From a virus: 64,000 nt of DNA. The position numbers and the translations under genes are program-made. Under the pieces are notes generated by a model, which made no database searches, had not been told where the DNA came from, and was given only the letters and a program-made list of their open reading frames with translations. Position 1 is the stretch's first letter, and each line of letters opens with the position of its first letter. Shown piece by piece: positions 1 to 7,647 of the stretch. The stretch is from the IMG/VR virus record IMGVR_UViG_3300010885_072825, positions 1 to 64,000 of that record; one strand, 5' to 3'.

Positions 1-150
1 AATTACTGATTGAAACAGAACCACTTGTTACATTAACGTTGCCAACTACTGCTTGATTAGCTGGGAAATTACTGATTGAAACAGAACCACTTGTTACATT
101 AACGTTGCCAACTACTGCTTGATTAGCTGGGAAATTACTGATTGAAACAG
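1..150. repeat. 66-bp tandem repeat inside a coding region
   Basis: A 66-bp unit is repeated head to tail with near-identical copies starting near positions 1, 67 and 133 (the last truncated at its right side). The period is exactly 22 codons, so the repeat keeps the reading frame of the minus-strand gene. The array continues past the left edge, so its full copy number is unknown. Confidence 0.85.
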
Positions 151-256
151 ATGATGCAATCCCACCTCCGCCACCAACAGCGTCGGTTCTTATAGTTACA
201 TTATTATTTGCGTCATAATATAATGCATTCTCTAATTTCTTGGGAGGAAGACTCAT
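1..256 (-). CDS. virion structural protein with 22-residue repeats (partial)
   Basis: The reading frame starts at an ATG at 254-256 and runs off the left edge, so the C-terminus is missing. The visible product has an N-terminal part with LPPKKLENALYYDANNNV, then a glycine stretch, then an exact 22-residue repeat containing SISNFPANQAVVGNVNVTSG. Short beta-rich, Asn/Val/Thr repeats of this kind are common in phage structural and fibre proteins. No enzyme motif is seen. The call as a virion protein is inference from composition and from its structural neighbour. Confidence 0.6.
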   Translation of the reverse strand, partial: MSLPPKKLENALYYDANNNVTIRTDAVGGGGGIASSVSISNFPANQAVVGNVNVTSGSVSISNFPANQAVVGNVNVTSGSVSISN

Positions 257-283
257 CTAAAATCCTATTTTCTTTATCTCTAT

Positions 284-1435
284 TTAGCTTATCCGTGTTA
301 CGGTGATATTATTACCAACTGTAATAACGTTTGAATCCAAGGCCGCTGCTGTCATACTATTGATGCTAGCAGGATTATATCTAACTGCTTTGGCACCAAC
401 TGAACTAATGGTGGGATCAAATGTCATTTGATTCTTCACAATAGTGCCGGTCATTGCTCGGGCTACTGCTCTTTTTATAGCCAAGTCATTCATTAAAACG
501 GTTCCTGAATCTGGTTCAGTAGATCTAGCTGTTGTTGATATTTGCTGTGGACCAGCAATTGTTACACTGAATTGCACCGTAGTCATCGTTGAACCACCGG
601 TATAACTACTACCAGTTTTATTAATTGCACCGATATATCCAATTGGTGCAATACCAGTTAACTCATTAACAACTTGATTCCAACGCATGTTGCCACGGGT
701 TAAATTAGTGCTTTGTGTTGCCGTAGTTGGAAAACCACCATAATTACCAACAGCAAATCCCAAATTACTGACTGCCGTTCCTTGGTTAATAGCCCAAGGT
801 TGTCCAGGTATTGTACTATACATTTGCAGGAATGGTCCTGCGGGGCATGCGCCAACACCAGTTTGGCTGGTATAAGAATTGATCTGTTTAGCAGCTAGCG
901 TTGTATTAGAGTTGTCAATTGTAAAAACAACATCCACACCATTGATGGTGACTACCGAATTGATACTTACATTGGTGAAAGTAGATCCAATTACGCTGGG
1001 ATAACAATTATATGAGCCTGCAACCAATCCCAGTTTAGAAAGTGCAGAACCCGTTCCTTCACCAATCCAAAATGACTGTCCTTCATAATTCCATCTATTT
1101 GATAGAGTCAAATAATTATTTGATACTCTTTGATCTGCAATAACTTTGGTATAATTACTAACTGTATTTATTTTAGTAATGATATTAGCTAATGTGTCAG
1201 TACTAGAAAAAACAACAGACACATTGTTTATTAATATGTTTTCACCAGTAGACATTACTGTCGTAGTAATTGCAGTGTTTCCAGTCACTGTAACGATTCG
1301 ATTATAATCCTGTGGACTAGCAGGGTCTAATCCACCTGCTTGGTCTCCAGTTAAACCGGAATAATCCGTTGGAGAATTTTGTGTCCAAGTTACTGAATAT
1401 ATTACTGGAGATTGATTGAAAGTAGTTTCGTTCAT
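284..1435 (-). CDS. putative virion structural protein
   Basis: 383 residues, rich in Thr, Ser, Asn and Val, with no recognisable catalytic motif. The middle carries two loosely repeated segments with INGVDVVF and INNVSVVF, each followed by a LANIITKIN or LAAKQINSY type helix and a segment ending LGLVAG or LGFAVG, suggesting an internal domain duplication. The start ATG has a GAGG upstream. A T4-late-like promoter octamer lies about 30 bp upstream, in agreement with a late structural gene. Exact role not known. Confidence 0.6.
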   Translation of the reverse strand: MNETTFNQSPVIYSVTWTQNSPTDYSGLTGDQAGGLDPASPQDYNRIVTVTGNTAITTTVMSTGENILINNVSVVFSSTDTLANIITKINTVSNYTKVIADQRVSNNYLTLSNRWNYEGQSFWIGEGTGSALSKLGLVAGSYNCYPSVIGSTFTNVSINSVVTINGVDVVFTIDNSNTTLAAKQINSYTSQTGVGACPAGPFLQMYSTIPGQPWAINQGTAVSNLGFAVGNYGGFPTTATQSTNLTRGNMRWNQVVNELTGIAPIGYIGAINKTGSSYTGGSTMTTVQFSVTIAGPQQISTTARSTEPDSGTVLMNDLAIKRAVARAMTGTIVKNQMTFDPTISSVGAKAVRYNPASINSMTAAALDSNVITVGNNITVTRIS

Positions 1436-1436
1436 G

Positions 1437-1483
1437 AAAAAAGGCCTCGGTGAATGTTACATGTATTTATGCCATTCACCGAG
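1437..1483 (-). terminator. intrinsic terminator with a promoter in its loop
   Basis: An exact 11-bp stem (1446-1456 with 1473-1483) has a 16-nt loop; on the minus strand it is followed by GGCC and six T. It would end transcription of the SleB-type hydrolase gene. The T run abuts the ATG of the next gene, and the loop holds the late promoter octamer, so transcripts starting in the loop cannot form the stem. Confidence 0.75.
1464..1471 (-). promoter_or_regulatory. T4-late-like promoter CATAAATA
   Basis: CATAAATA on the minus strand, about 28 bp before the ATG of the structural gene ending at 284. It resembles the established T4 late consensus TATAAATA read by gp55/gp33/gp45. Confidence 0.6.
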
Positions 1484-1491
1484 ATCTATTT

Positions 1492-2058
1492 TCAAACTCT
1501 GAATCTATGATGTCCTATTACACGACCACCAGCGCCAGATCTCGCACTTTCAAAATACATGTAGTGATTGATGGGGCCAGTCTTTAATAGATTGACGGCA
1601 ATTTCTTCTGCCATTTTTAAACTAGCATCATTTGCGGTCTTTAATTTGCGTCTACAATGATGTCGCCAAACAGCAAATTGACTGGGCTGTAGTACGACCG
1701 CTTTAATTGATTTGGGATATTTGGGATTCATTGTCCTATTTAAAATTACACTGCCCACATGCAACATTCCCAAACGACCTTCGCCACGAGCTTCTCCCCA
1801 AATAGTTCGGCTTAGGTAATAGATATTTTCTTCAGTTAGATCCATCCAAACAGAGTCAGTTGAGTCAGTTTTTTGATCTAAAACTAGGGTCTCTCTTTCC
1901 AAAAAATTTGTTTCAGAAAGATTAGTAAATCGAATGTTTTCTCTCAAATTAAAATTTGTTTTCTGAGTTAACATAGGTTCTGTTGTGAGTGTTTGAGTTT
2001 GAGCACCAGTTGCCAAAAAACAGAAAAACGCCAACATTACTGTTGTTAAAAACCTCAT
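1492..2058 (-). CDS. SleB/CwlJ-family cell wall hydrolase
   Basis: 188 residues. Residues 1-22 form a signal peptide or signal-anchor; residues about 75-188 match the Hydrolase_2 (SleB) domain, with TIWGEARGEGRLGMLHVG, then VILNRTMNPKYPKSI and VVLQPSQFAVW. Glu89 in WGEARGE is the expected catalytic acid. In spore formers this family cleaves muramic-lactam cortex; in Gram-negative phages it is used as a peptidoglycan hydrolase. Here an endolysin role with Sec-dependent export is likely but inferred. A late promoter octamer lies 150 bp upstream and an intrinsic terminator follows the gene. Confidence 0.85.
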   Translation of the reverse strand: MRFLTTVMLAFFCFLATGAQTQTLTTEPMLTQKTNFNLRENIRFTNLSETNFLERETLVLDQKTDSTDSVWMDLTEENIYYLSRTIWGEARGEGRLGMLHVGSVILNRTMNPKYPKSIKAVVLQPSQFAVWRHHCRRKLKTANDASLKMAEEIAVNLLKTGPINHYMYFESARSGAGGRVIGHHRFRV

Positions 2059-2284
2059 TTTATTTCCTCTTGAATGCTATCAGATACGCCAACTTGGGGC
2101 TGATTTTGGAGATTGTGCAAGGCACGGATACTCAGTTGGGGTAAAGATTTTTATATAAAAATCAGTTGAATCTAGATAGTCTTGTTGCCTCCAATCAGCC
2201 TTTACGAAAAATATTTATGCTCAGTTTATAGCATAAAACTACAAACTTATCAAGCATAAAATTTTCCTGTTTTAATTCAGTTAC
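2059..2284. other. intergenic stretch with late promoter and startless open frame
   Basis: About 226 bp without a supportable gene. It contains the late promoter octamer at 2212-2219 (minus strand). A minus-strand open frame of about 45 codons (ending SPKSAPSWRI and stop near 2080) has no ATG, GTG or usable start, so it is not called as a gene; it may be a 3' remnant. Confidence 0.4.
2212..2219 (-). promoter_or_regulatory. T4-late-like promoter CATAAATA
   Basis: CATAAATA on the minus strand about 155 bp before the hydrolase gene; no other gene lies between. Confidence 0.5.
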
Positions 2285-2779
2285 TTAGAGTTCTTCGTTC
2301 CATTCACGGTGACCAGTTCGATAAGCCATGTTAGCTTCTGTTTCTCGAACTTCAACTCGAAAACACCAGACACGTTCTGATTCAGCTTTTCCGAAACTTG
2401 GAAGAAATTCTGTATTGACATATGTATATAGAAAGTCAGCTAATGCTTCACACCCTGTTTTTTCAACTTCAGTTACTTTGGCAATCTTTGCATCATGCAA
2501 TGCTATCAATAGATCCTTTTGGGGATCATCTGCGGCAACTAGGAGTCGATGATCGAACCATTCTTCCAACTGTGCTTTTAGTGGTCGCAAGGACCCATAA
2601 TCCTGAACCCAATTCCTAACATCTAATTCATCTGATTCAAAATAAAATTTAATGGTTAAAGCATATCCATGAACAATTGAACACTTTCCATTGTCTCGCC
2701 ATTGACGATATGCAACCGGAAATGCATCACGGTATTCTTTAGTACTAACGTATTTCTTTTCTATAGCTGGGTAACCCAT
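2285..2779 (-). CDS. 6-pyruvoyl/6-carboxytetrahydropterin synthase (QueD-like)
   Basis: 164 residues from an ATG with GAGG eight bases upstream. It has the QueD/PTPS layout: a Cys-His zone (C33, HGYAL from H37), then NWVQDYGSLRPLK, then the FDHRLL motif (D76, H77) and a C-terminal acidic segment. The RQWR...C...HGYAL signature is typical of a QueD-like subfamily seen in phages, in which the usual HGHNY zinc motif is altered to HGY. QueD makes 6-carboxytetrahydropterin for queuosine or 7-deazaguanine synthesis. No QueC, QueE or DpdA is in this window, so whether it supports tRNA or DNA modification cannot be told. Confidence 0.8.
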   Translation of the reverse strand: MGYPAIEKKYVSTKEYRDAFPVAYRQWRDNGKCSIVHGYALTIKFYFESDELDVRNWVQDYGSLRPLKAQLEEWFDHRLLVAADDPQKDLLIALHDAKIAKVTEVEKTGCEALADFLYTYVNTEFLPSFGKAESERVWCFRVEVRETEANMAYRTGHREWNEEL

Positions 2780-2841
2780 TGTCAATCCTCGATCTTTTGA
2801 AAATTGTAGAATATTTTTTATTCAATATCAATAAATAGTTG

Positions 2842-5115
2842 ATGAAAATCTTAGACCTAATTGAAGATCGCCGGCCTGCTGACATAAATGATTGGTCTGA
2901 TTCACAGTTACTTGAATTTATATTTTCAAATTTGCAAAAAAATAAAAAATATCGGTCTTTAATTTCTTCTGATAGCTTGGATTATATTCGCAGCTTTTTA
3001 GAAAATGCTGATCATATATCTGAAGATGTCATGTTACAATCAGTTCAATTTGAACCACTGCTATTATATGTTTTCCGAAAATTCAATCCCAGTTTGAGAG
3101 TTCAACTAGCTGCGGTACAAGGTACTGGACGTGTGATTGGTAATATAAAATATCCTGCTCCACTGATTCAATGGGCTGCTTTTAATCAAGATCCTGGTGC
3201 TTTTTATCATATCCAACCTCCTGAATGCTGTATTCCTGAAATTAGAAAAATGCATGAAGAACGAACAAGTACATCAACGTTGACTGAAGCAACCAGCTAT
3301 GCAGAAATAGCTGAGTGTAATAGTTGGTCTGATGAAAAGGTTGTAAGATTTTTTAAAAAAGAAGCTAGAGAAATACTACGTGACCGGAAATTGGGATACT
3401 ATATTAATGGAACACCCAATTTGAAAGAATTCAGTGATACACGGCATCAAATAACCGCCGCGGTTTTTAAAAAATGTATAGAATTCGACCAATCAATTGC
3501 ATTATATAATTTTGCACGATTTATTCCGGCTGACAATATTTCATTACAACTACTCGCAGTACAATCCAATGGATTCACAATAAAACATTTTAACAACCCT
3601 TCTCCATTGGTTCAGTCTGCCGCATGTCGTTGTGAAAAATTTGCTATTAATTATATTAGGCCAATTGAATCAATTGATATTAATTTATTGAAAAAATACC
3701 GAGCTGAATTACAACGAGAACAAATAGCGTATTTAAATTCTATAGAAAACACGGACAAAGATACTTTGACTGAATCTTCTAAATTGCCCACCTCAGAAAA
3801 TTTGCAATATTGGTTGAGCAAATTTAACCCTATTGACTATATCAATCTTTGGCCGGATAATATTTTGATTGAATATTTCAAAACTCGGTATGCAACTCGT
3901 GCTGCAGAAATTTCATTTTATGATATATTTGAATATCGCAATACTTTGAGTGATCAAGTCATGTTGGAATTAATCAAATTAGAACCCGGTAATTATGATG
4001 TACTTAGAAAATTCCATCCCAGTTTAGAGGCACAAATAGAAACTTTAAAACGGAGCGGATTAAAGATATATTATATGAAGAATCCTCCACCACTCCTTCA
4101 AACAATAGCGTGTCTTCAAAATCACGATGCTATTAATTGGATTGACCCAATTGAATCAATCAATATATCACTACTGAAGAAATACAGATACATATTGGAC
4201 TCAGACCAACAAGCGTACTTGGAGTCTCTGGAAAAATTAACAGAGTCTGATGAATCCATTGACCTAGATGATCCGAATACATGGAGTGAAGAAGATCAAA
4301 ATGATTATTTAAGATCTTTTCCAGGAGCAATAAAAAAATTTAAAAATCCCAACAAACAAATTCAATTGGTGGCTGTTCGATACGATTCATGGGCATTACG
4401 CGATATTAAAGATCCAGACGAAGAAGTTCAATTAGCCGCCGTCACTGCTTATCCTATTAGCATCCGATATATCAAACATCCATCGCAAAAAGTCAAATTA
4501 GCTGCTGTTTCAAAAGATGGAATGTCTTTATTGCGCATAAACCCTGAAGAAAGAAATATAAATGTTCAACTAGCTGCGGTTATGCAAGATCCAGAAGTCA
4601 TTTATGAAATAGATAATCCAGTACCACTAGTTCAAACAGTTGCATTAAAAAAGACTCCCAAAGCAATTAATTGGATCCGACCTGAGTCAGCAATAGTTCC
4701 TGAACTACGAGAAAAATACAAAGATTATTTGTATGAATCATTGACTGAAGCCGCTTATGATGCAGATGATCCCAATAGCTGGACTGAAGAACAACAGATT
4801 GATTGGGTACGTCGAGAAGTTAGCCGAATTAAACACATCAAACATCCAAGCAAAGCTCTACAAATAGCTGCGGTCAAAGAAGACGGTTGGGCAATAAGTC
4901 AAATCGAACCCGAAAACCAGTGCATAGAAGCGCAATTGATTGTAGTCCGAGAAGACGGGCATGCTACTAGAATACGTTATATGCGAAATCCTCCTCCCAT
5001 GATTCAATGGGCAGCAATCAAAAACAACCCAAAAGTAATTAATTATATCAAACCACAAACATGTATAGATCCCAGTCTATTGAAGGAATATGGTCACCTG
5101 ATAAATAAACAGTGA
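2842..5115 (+). CDS. modular repeat polyprotein with prohead-protease sites
   Basis: 757 residues. Helical repeats of about 20-24 residues (pattern VQLAAV, then a small segment, then IRYIKHP) recall DUF4116/HEAT-like repeats. The protein is built of five modules of roughly 140-170 residues, and between each pair sits LTEA or LTES (L146, L309, L466, L634 approximately). (L/I)xE is the established cleavage motif of T4 gp21 protease. The N-terminus MKILDLIE also ends in this motif, like a T4 capsid-targeting leader. Modules usually end in a LLKKYR...YL..LE helix and begin with a NxWSxE or DPNxWSEE motif. A two-module paralogue lies at 51535-52413. Inference: an internal virion protein cut during head maturation. 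The ATG was preferred to an in-frame TTG one codon upstream. Confidence 0.75.
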   Translation: MKILDLIEDRRPADINDWSDSQLLEFIFSNLQKNKKYRSLISSDSLDYIRSFLENADHISEDVMLQSVQFEPLLLYVFRKFNPSLRVQLAAVQGTGRVIGNIKYPAPLIQWAAFNQDPGAFYHIQPPECCIPEIRKMHEERTSTSTLTEATSYAEIAECNSWSDEKVVRFFKKEAREILRDRKLGYYINGTPNLKEFSDTRHQITAAVFKKCIEFDQSIALYNFARFIPADNISLQLLAVQSNGFTIKHFNNPSPLVQSAACRCEKFAINYIRPIESIDINLLKKYRAELQREQIAYLNSIENTDKDTLTESSKLPTSENLQYWLSKFNPIDYINLWPDNILIEYFKTRYATRAAEISFYDIFEYRNTLSDQVMLELIKLEPGNYDVLRKFHPSLEAQIETLKRSGLKIYYMKNPPPLLQTIACLQNHDAINWIDPIESINISLLKKYRYILDSDQQAYLESLEKLTESDESIDLDDPNTWSEEDQNDYLRSFPGAIKKFKNPNKQIQLVAVRYDSWALRDIKDPDEEVQLAAVTAYPISIRYIKHPSQKVKLAAVSKDGMSLLRINPEERNINVQLAAVMQDPEVIYEIDNPVPLVQTVALKKTPKAINWIRPESAIVPELREKYKDYLYESLTEAAYDADDPNSWTEEQQIDWVRREVSRIKHIKHPSKALQIAAVKEDGWAISQIEPENQCIEAQLIVVREDGHATRIRYMRNPPPMIQWAAIKNNPKVINYIKPQTCIDPSLLKEYGHLINKQ

Positions 5116-5133
5116 GTTTCCGGAGATCACATC

Positions 5134-5457
5134 ATGTCTGAACCCATTATGCCAGTACCTACTATGGAAAAACCCAGCACAAGAAGTGAATGGACATTGG
5201 TCGCAGCATTACTCTGTCTGTGTTTATTTTCACTCGCAATGGTAGCTGCTCTTATTTTCAAAGACTGGAACACACCAGCAGGATCTCAAATTATTGACAT
5301 CTTGGGATGGGGTTTGAAATTGAGCGTGGGTGGCATTTTGCTTATAGTAGTTGCAATCAACAGTCCTTGGTATGGTGTGGTCAAAGCATCTGGATTCGGA
5401 GCTAATTTGGAAATCGATGGAAAAGACGCCAACCTACAAGTCGGTGATAAAACCTGA
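5134..5457 (+). CDS. small membrane protein (two TM segments)
   Basis: 107 residues with a good ribosome site (CGGAG, 8 bases before ATG). Hydrophobic segments span about residues 24-44 and 57-77; the C-terminus (ANLEIDGKDANLQVGDKT) is hydrophilic. Two membrane passes and small size are compatible with a holin, but there is no family match, and the lysin-like gene is 3 kb away, so the holin idea is weak. Its 3' end overlaps the start of the Smr-domain gene. Confidence 0.6.
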   Translation: MSEPIMPVPTMEKPSTRSEWTLVAALLCLCLFSLAMVAALIFKDWNTPAGSQIIDILGWGLKLSVGGILLIVVAINSPWYGVVKASGFGANLEIDGKDANLQVGDKT

Positions 5458-5776
5458 AGATCAAAGAGTCTGGGATGATTTCATTTCACGCGTGGATTGG
5501 AATGTAAATTACCAGATTCAACCAATACATCAACCTCCCAAAATAATTTTGGATCTTCATGGTCTGACTATTCAAGCAGCTTGGCAACAAACTATTGATT
5601 TTATCAAACTTCATAAAATTCACAAAACAAAGTCGGTAATCGTCGTGACTGGGAAAAGTGGGGAAATTTTTAAAGAATTTGTCACTTGGTCGAAACTCAA
5701 TCCACTGGTCAAAAAAATAGAACCCATACTGGACCGGAGTCAAGAAGTGGGTTCTTTTAGAGTTTATCTAAACTAG
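5417..5776 (+). CDS. Smr-domain protein
   Basis: About 119 residues if started at the ATG at 5417 (TTTGGAAATCG before it); an ATG at 5351 and a GTG at 5444 are in the same frame. The product has the Smr fold signature: ILDLHGLTIQAAW, then SVIVVTGKSGE, then a C-terminal EVGSFRVYL. Smr domains, first known from MutS2 C-termini, are nucleic-acid nucleases; the LDLHG and TGKG-like (here TGKSG) motifs are visible. It overlaps the upstream membrane gene in another frame and converges with the phosphatase gene by 4 bp. Confidence 0.8.
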   Translation: MEKTPTYKSVIKPEDQRVWDDFISRVDWNVNYQIQPIHQPPKIILDLHGLTIQAAWQQTIDFIKLHKIHKTKSVIVVTGKSGEIFKEFVTWSKLNPLVKKIEPILDRSQEVGSFRVYLN

Positions 5777-6276
5777 TCGTCTGCTAATTGTCGCAATAGA
5801 TAACCATTTGCTCGATCATTGACTTTTTGACAAGCTGCGACAAATTTTCCATTTGCAGACAACAACGCATCATAATGGCTTGCCATCAACATGTTGGGCA
5901 TGGCAATTAATCGAATTTTTATAATCCAATCAGAAACCGAATCAATTGATTCCAAGCCATTTCTCAAAACATAGGCAGCCATAGCTGTCGCAGTACTGCG
6001 ACTCATGCCAGCGTAACAATGGATCAGAACAACTTTGTTATCAGGAATCTCGCTAGCCCAATTTAAAATGTCTTGACAATTTTCAACTGTTGGGGCACCA
6101 ATCTTATCTTTATGTTCAGTATCCCAAAAGAAAAGTCTTTTGTGATTAATAGGAAGTACCCCGAATGGAGTCTCTAACTCATCACCCACATCCAAAATGG
6201 TCAGAAGATGACTGGGTCTGTATCTCCAAGCAAATGCTTCCACTTCATGTTTTCCACAGACCCAGATGGTCATCAT
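5773..6276 (-). CDS. dual-specificity protein phosphatase-like
   Basis: 167 residues. The P-loop HCYAGMSRS (H86, C87, R93) is the Cx5R signature of Cys-based protein phosphatases followed by the Ser typical of dual-specificity enzymes. A WDTE segment near residue 51 could supply the general-acid Asp. The Cys forms a phosphocysteine intermediate when removing phosphate from Tyr/Ser/Thr or from RNA/lipid substrates. It follows the 86-residue gene directly (TAA then ATGATG), so both are probably co-transcribed. Substrate unknown. Confidence 0.85.
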   Translation of the reverse strand: MMTIWVCGKHEVEAFAWRYRPSHLLTILDVGDELETPFGVLPINHKRLFFWDTEHKDKIGAPTVENCQDILNWASEIPDNKVVLIHCYAGMSRSTATAMAAYVLRNGLESIDSVSDWIIKIRLIAMPNMLMASHYDALLSANGKFVAACQKVNDRANGYLLRQLADD

Positions 6277-6537
6277 TTAATTTCCTTGTCGATCAATAGT
6301 TTCAATTGCTGCAACAGCAAATGCAGCAGTCTTGACCATAGTGGCTCTATATGCTGCCACTGCTGGTTTGGTCCAGTTCTTAAAATCAACTGGTTGCAGC
6401 TTGCTGGTGGATTCTGAAAGATTGTTCCACCAGCTGGTTAGTGCGTTTTTCGTAGTAGTTGAAGCAGTGTTCCAAACAGTTTCCTGATTGGCACGTTCAA
6501 CTTCAATTTCCTTGTAGATTGAATCTCGATTAGTCAT
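6277..6537 (-). CDS. conserved phage protein, tandem paralogue 2
   Basis: 86 residues from the ATG preceded by GGAGAAGAAG; a longer upstream in-frame extension lacks a ribosome site. It has the signature IYKEIEVERANQETVW and a C-terminal helix with MVKTAAFAVAAIETIDRQ. It is a diverged copy of the next gene upstream (6557-6856). The family (IDxERAYQDxKWG type) is widespread in phages, function not established. Confidence 0.75.
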   Translation of the reverse strand: MTNRDSIYKEIEVERANQETVWNTASTTTKNALTSWWNNLSESTSKLQPVDFKNWTKPAVAAYRATMVKTAAFAVAAIETIDRQGN

Positions 6538-6556
6538 AACTTCTTCTCCTGTGGTT

Positions 6557-6856
6557 TTATGCAGCTTGATCATCTTCATAGAATGCAGAATTTTCAGCAG
6601 CACGTTGGCGATCTAATGATTCTACTGCGGCAATAGCAATTGCAGCTGTCTTGATCATCGATACACGGAATGCATCAACTGTAGTTTTAGTAAACGGAGG
6701 AAATTCACCCTTCATCCACTTGGTTGAATAACTTGCAACATAGCTTACCCAATTGAAAGGGTTATTCTTGGCATCATCTGTTGATGTGCCCCAACGCGTA
6801 TCTTGATAAGCTCGTTCGGCCTCGATCTCTTTATAAATTTCTTGACGTGTCGTCAT
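6557..6856 (-). CDS. conserved phage protein, tandem paralogue 1
   Basis: 99 residues, start ATG preceded by GGAGAC. Signature IYKEIEAERAYQDTRWG near the N-terminus and MIKTAAIAIAAVESLDRQ near the C-terminus. Paired with a shorter copy immediately downstream, it indicates a local gene duplication. A sigma70-like promoter stands just upstream. Function unknown. Confidence 0.75.
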   Translation of the reverse strand: MTTRQEIYKEIEAERAYQDTRWGTSTDDAKNNPFNWVSYVASYSTKWMKGEFPPFTKTTVDAFRVSMIKTAAIAIAAVESLDRQRAAENSAFYEDDQAA

Positions 6857-6878
6857 ATGTGTCTCCAGTTAAAAACAT

Positions 6879-6907
6879 ATGATAACTTATCAGAGATCAG
6901 AAGTCAA
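6879..6907 (-). promoter_or_regulatory. sigma70-like promoter
   Basis: Minus strand TTGACT, 17 bp, TATCAT, followed about 25 bp later by the ATG of the paralogue-1 gene. The promoter overlaps the last codons of the SprT-like gene. Confidence 0.6.
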
Positions 6908-7644
6908 TTATTTTTTCTAATAGTTCCAACTGGTATTGACAATATTTCTTTGCCCAATTTTTTTAATTCTGGATAGGCTTCAGGATTAGTTAATTTGTAG
7001 AACGCGCATGGAATTCTTCGCTGTACAGGACTTCTCAGACTCAAAGTGGTCCAAATAGCTGAATCTTCAATATAGAATATATCAAAAGTATCAACGGTCA
7101 AACGCAAAGCGTAGTTTTTAAAACTTTCCAAATTGGCTTTCAAAAAGTTGGGTGCAATACAAGCATAAGCAGGTCGATCTGATTCACCATTTAGAACTAT
7201 AACTGAAACAGGTCGAGTTGCAATATTCAAAACTGGATCCGTTTCAACTTCAGTTATTGGTATTTTAATGCCAGTTTTGTATTCTAATTCCAACTTCTTT
7301 CGACGAAATGCCGCCCCATGGTTGTCATCAAAATTCCCAACCACTGCCAACAAATAGACGTGAATCATTTCATGTAGTAAAACGGAATCCAATTGTTCAG
7401 CGGTCTTTTTGAAGATATTGGAAAATATCATAGTCATGCTGTTAGGAACCAACATATGTTTGTTATCTATTTTTATGGTGGAATAGTCTACTTTAGCACC
7501 AACGCCTTTGAGTGGTTTAAAATAAATTGGAATAACGGGCAATTGGTTATTGAATAAGGTTAGATTGAAATGGCGATATCGCTCCAGCATTTGTTTGGCC
7601 AGAGCGATATCAGAGTCTTTTTGTTTTATTTCCCAGAGTTTCAT
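6904..7644 (-). CDS. SprT-like zinc metalloprotease
   Basis: 246 residues. HEMIH (H91, E92, H95) is the zinc-binding HExxH motif, with a third histidine at NHG (H109), as in the SprT/SPRTN family. The N-terminal LFNNQLP segment (FN..LP) matches the family pattern. SprT-like proteases degrade DNA-crosslinked proteins in eukaryotes; bacterial and phage roles are less known. The C-terminal 120 residues have no recognised motif. The start lies three bases after the stop of the TROVE-like gene, so the two are one operon. An AATAAATA octamer covers that junction. Confidence 0.8.
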   Translation of the reverse strand: MKLWEIKQKDSDIALAKQMLERYRHFNLTLFNNQLPVIPIYFKPLKGVGAKVDYSTIKIDNKHMLVPNSMTMIFSNIFKKTAEQLDSVLLHEMIHVYLLAVVGNFDDNHGAAFRRKKLELEYKTGIKIPITEVETDPVLNIATRPVSVIVLNGESDRPAYACIAPNFLKANLESFKNYALRLTVDTFDIFYIEDSAIWTTLSLRSPVQRRIPCAFYKLTNPEAYPELKKLGKEILSIPVGTIRKNN

Positions 7645-7647
7645 CAA

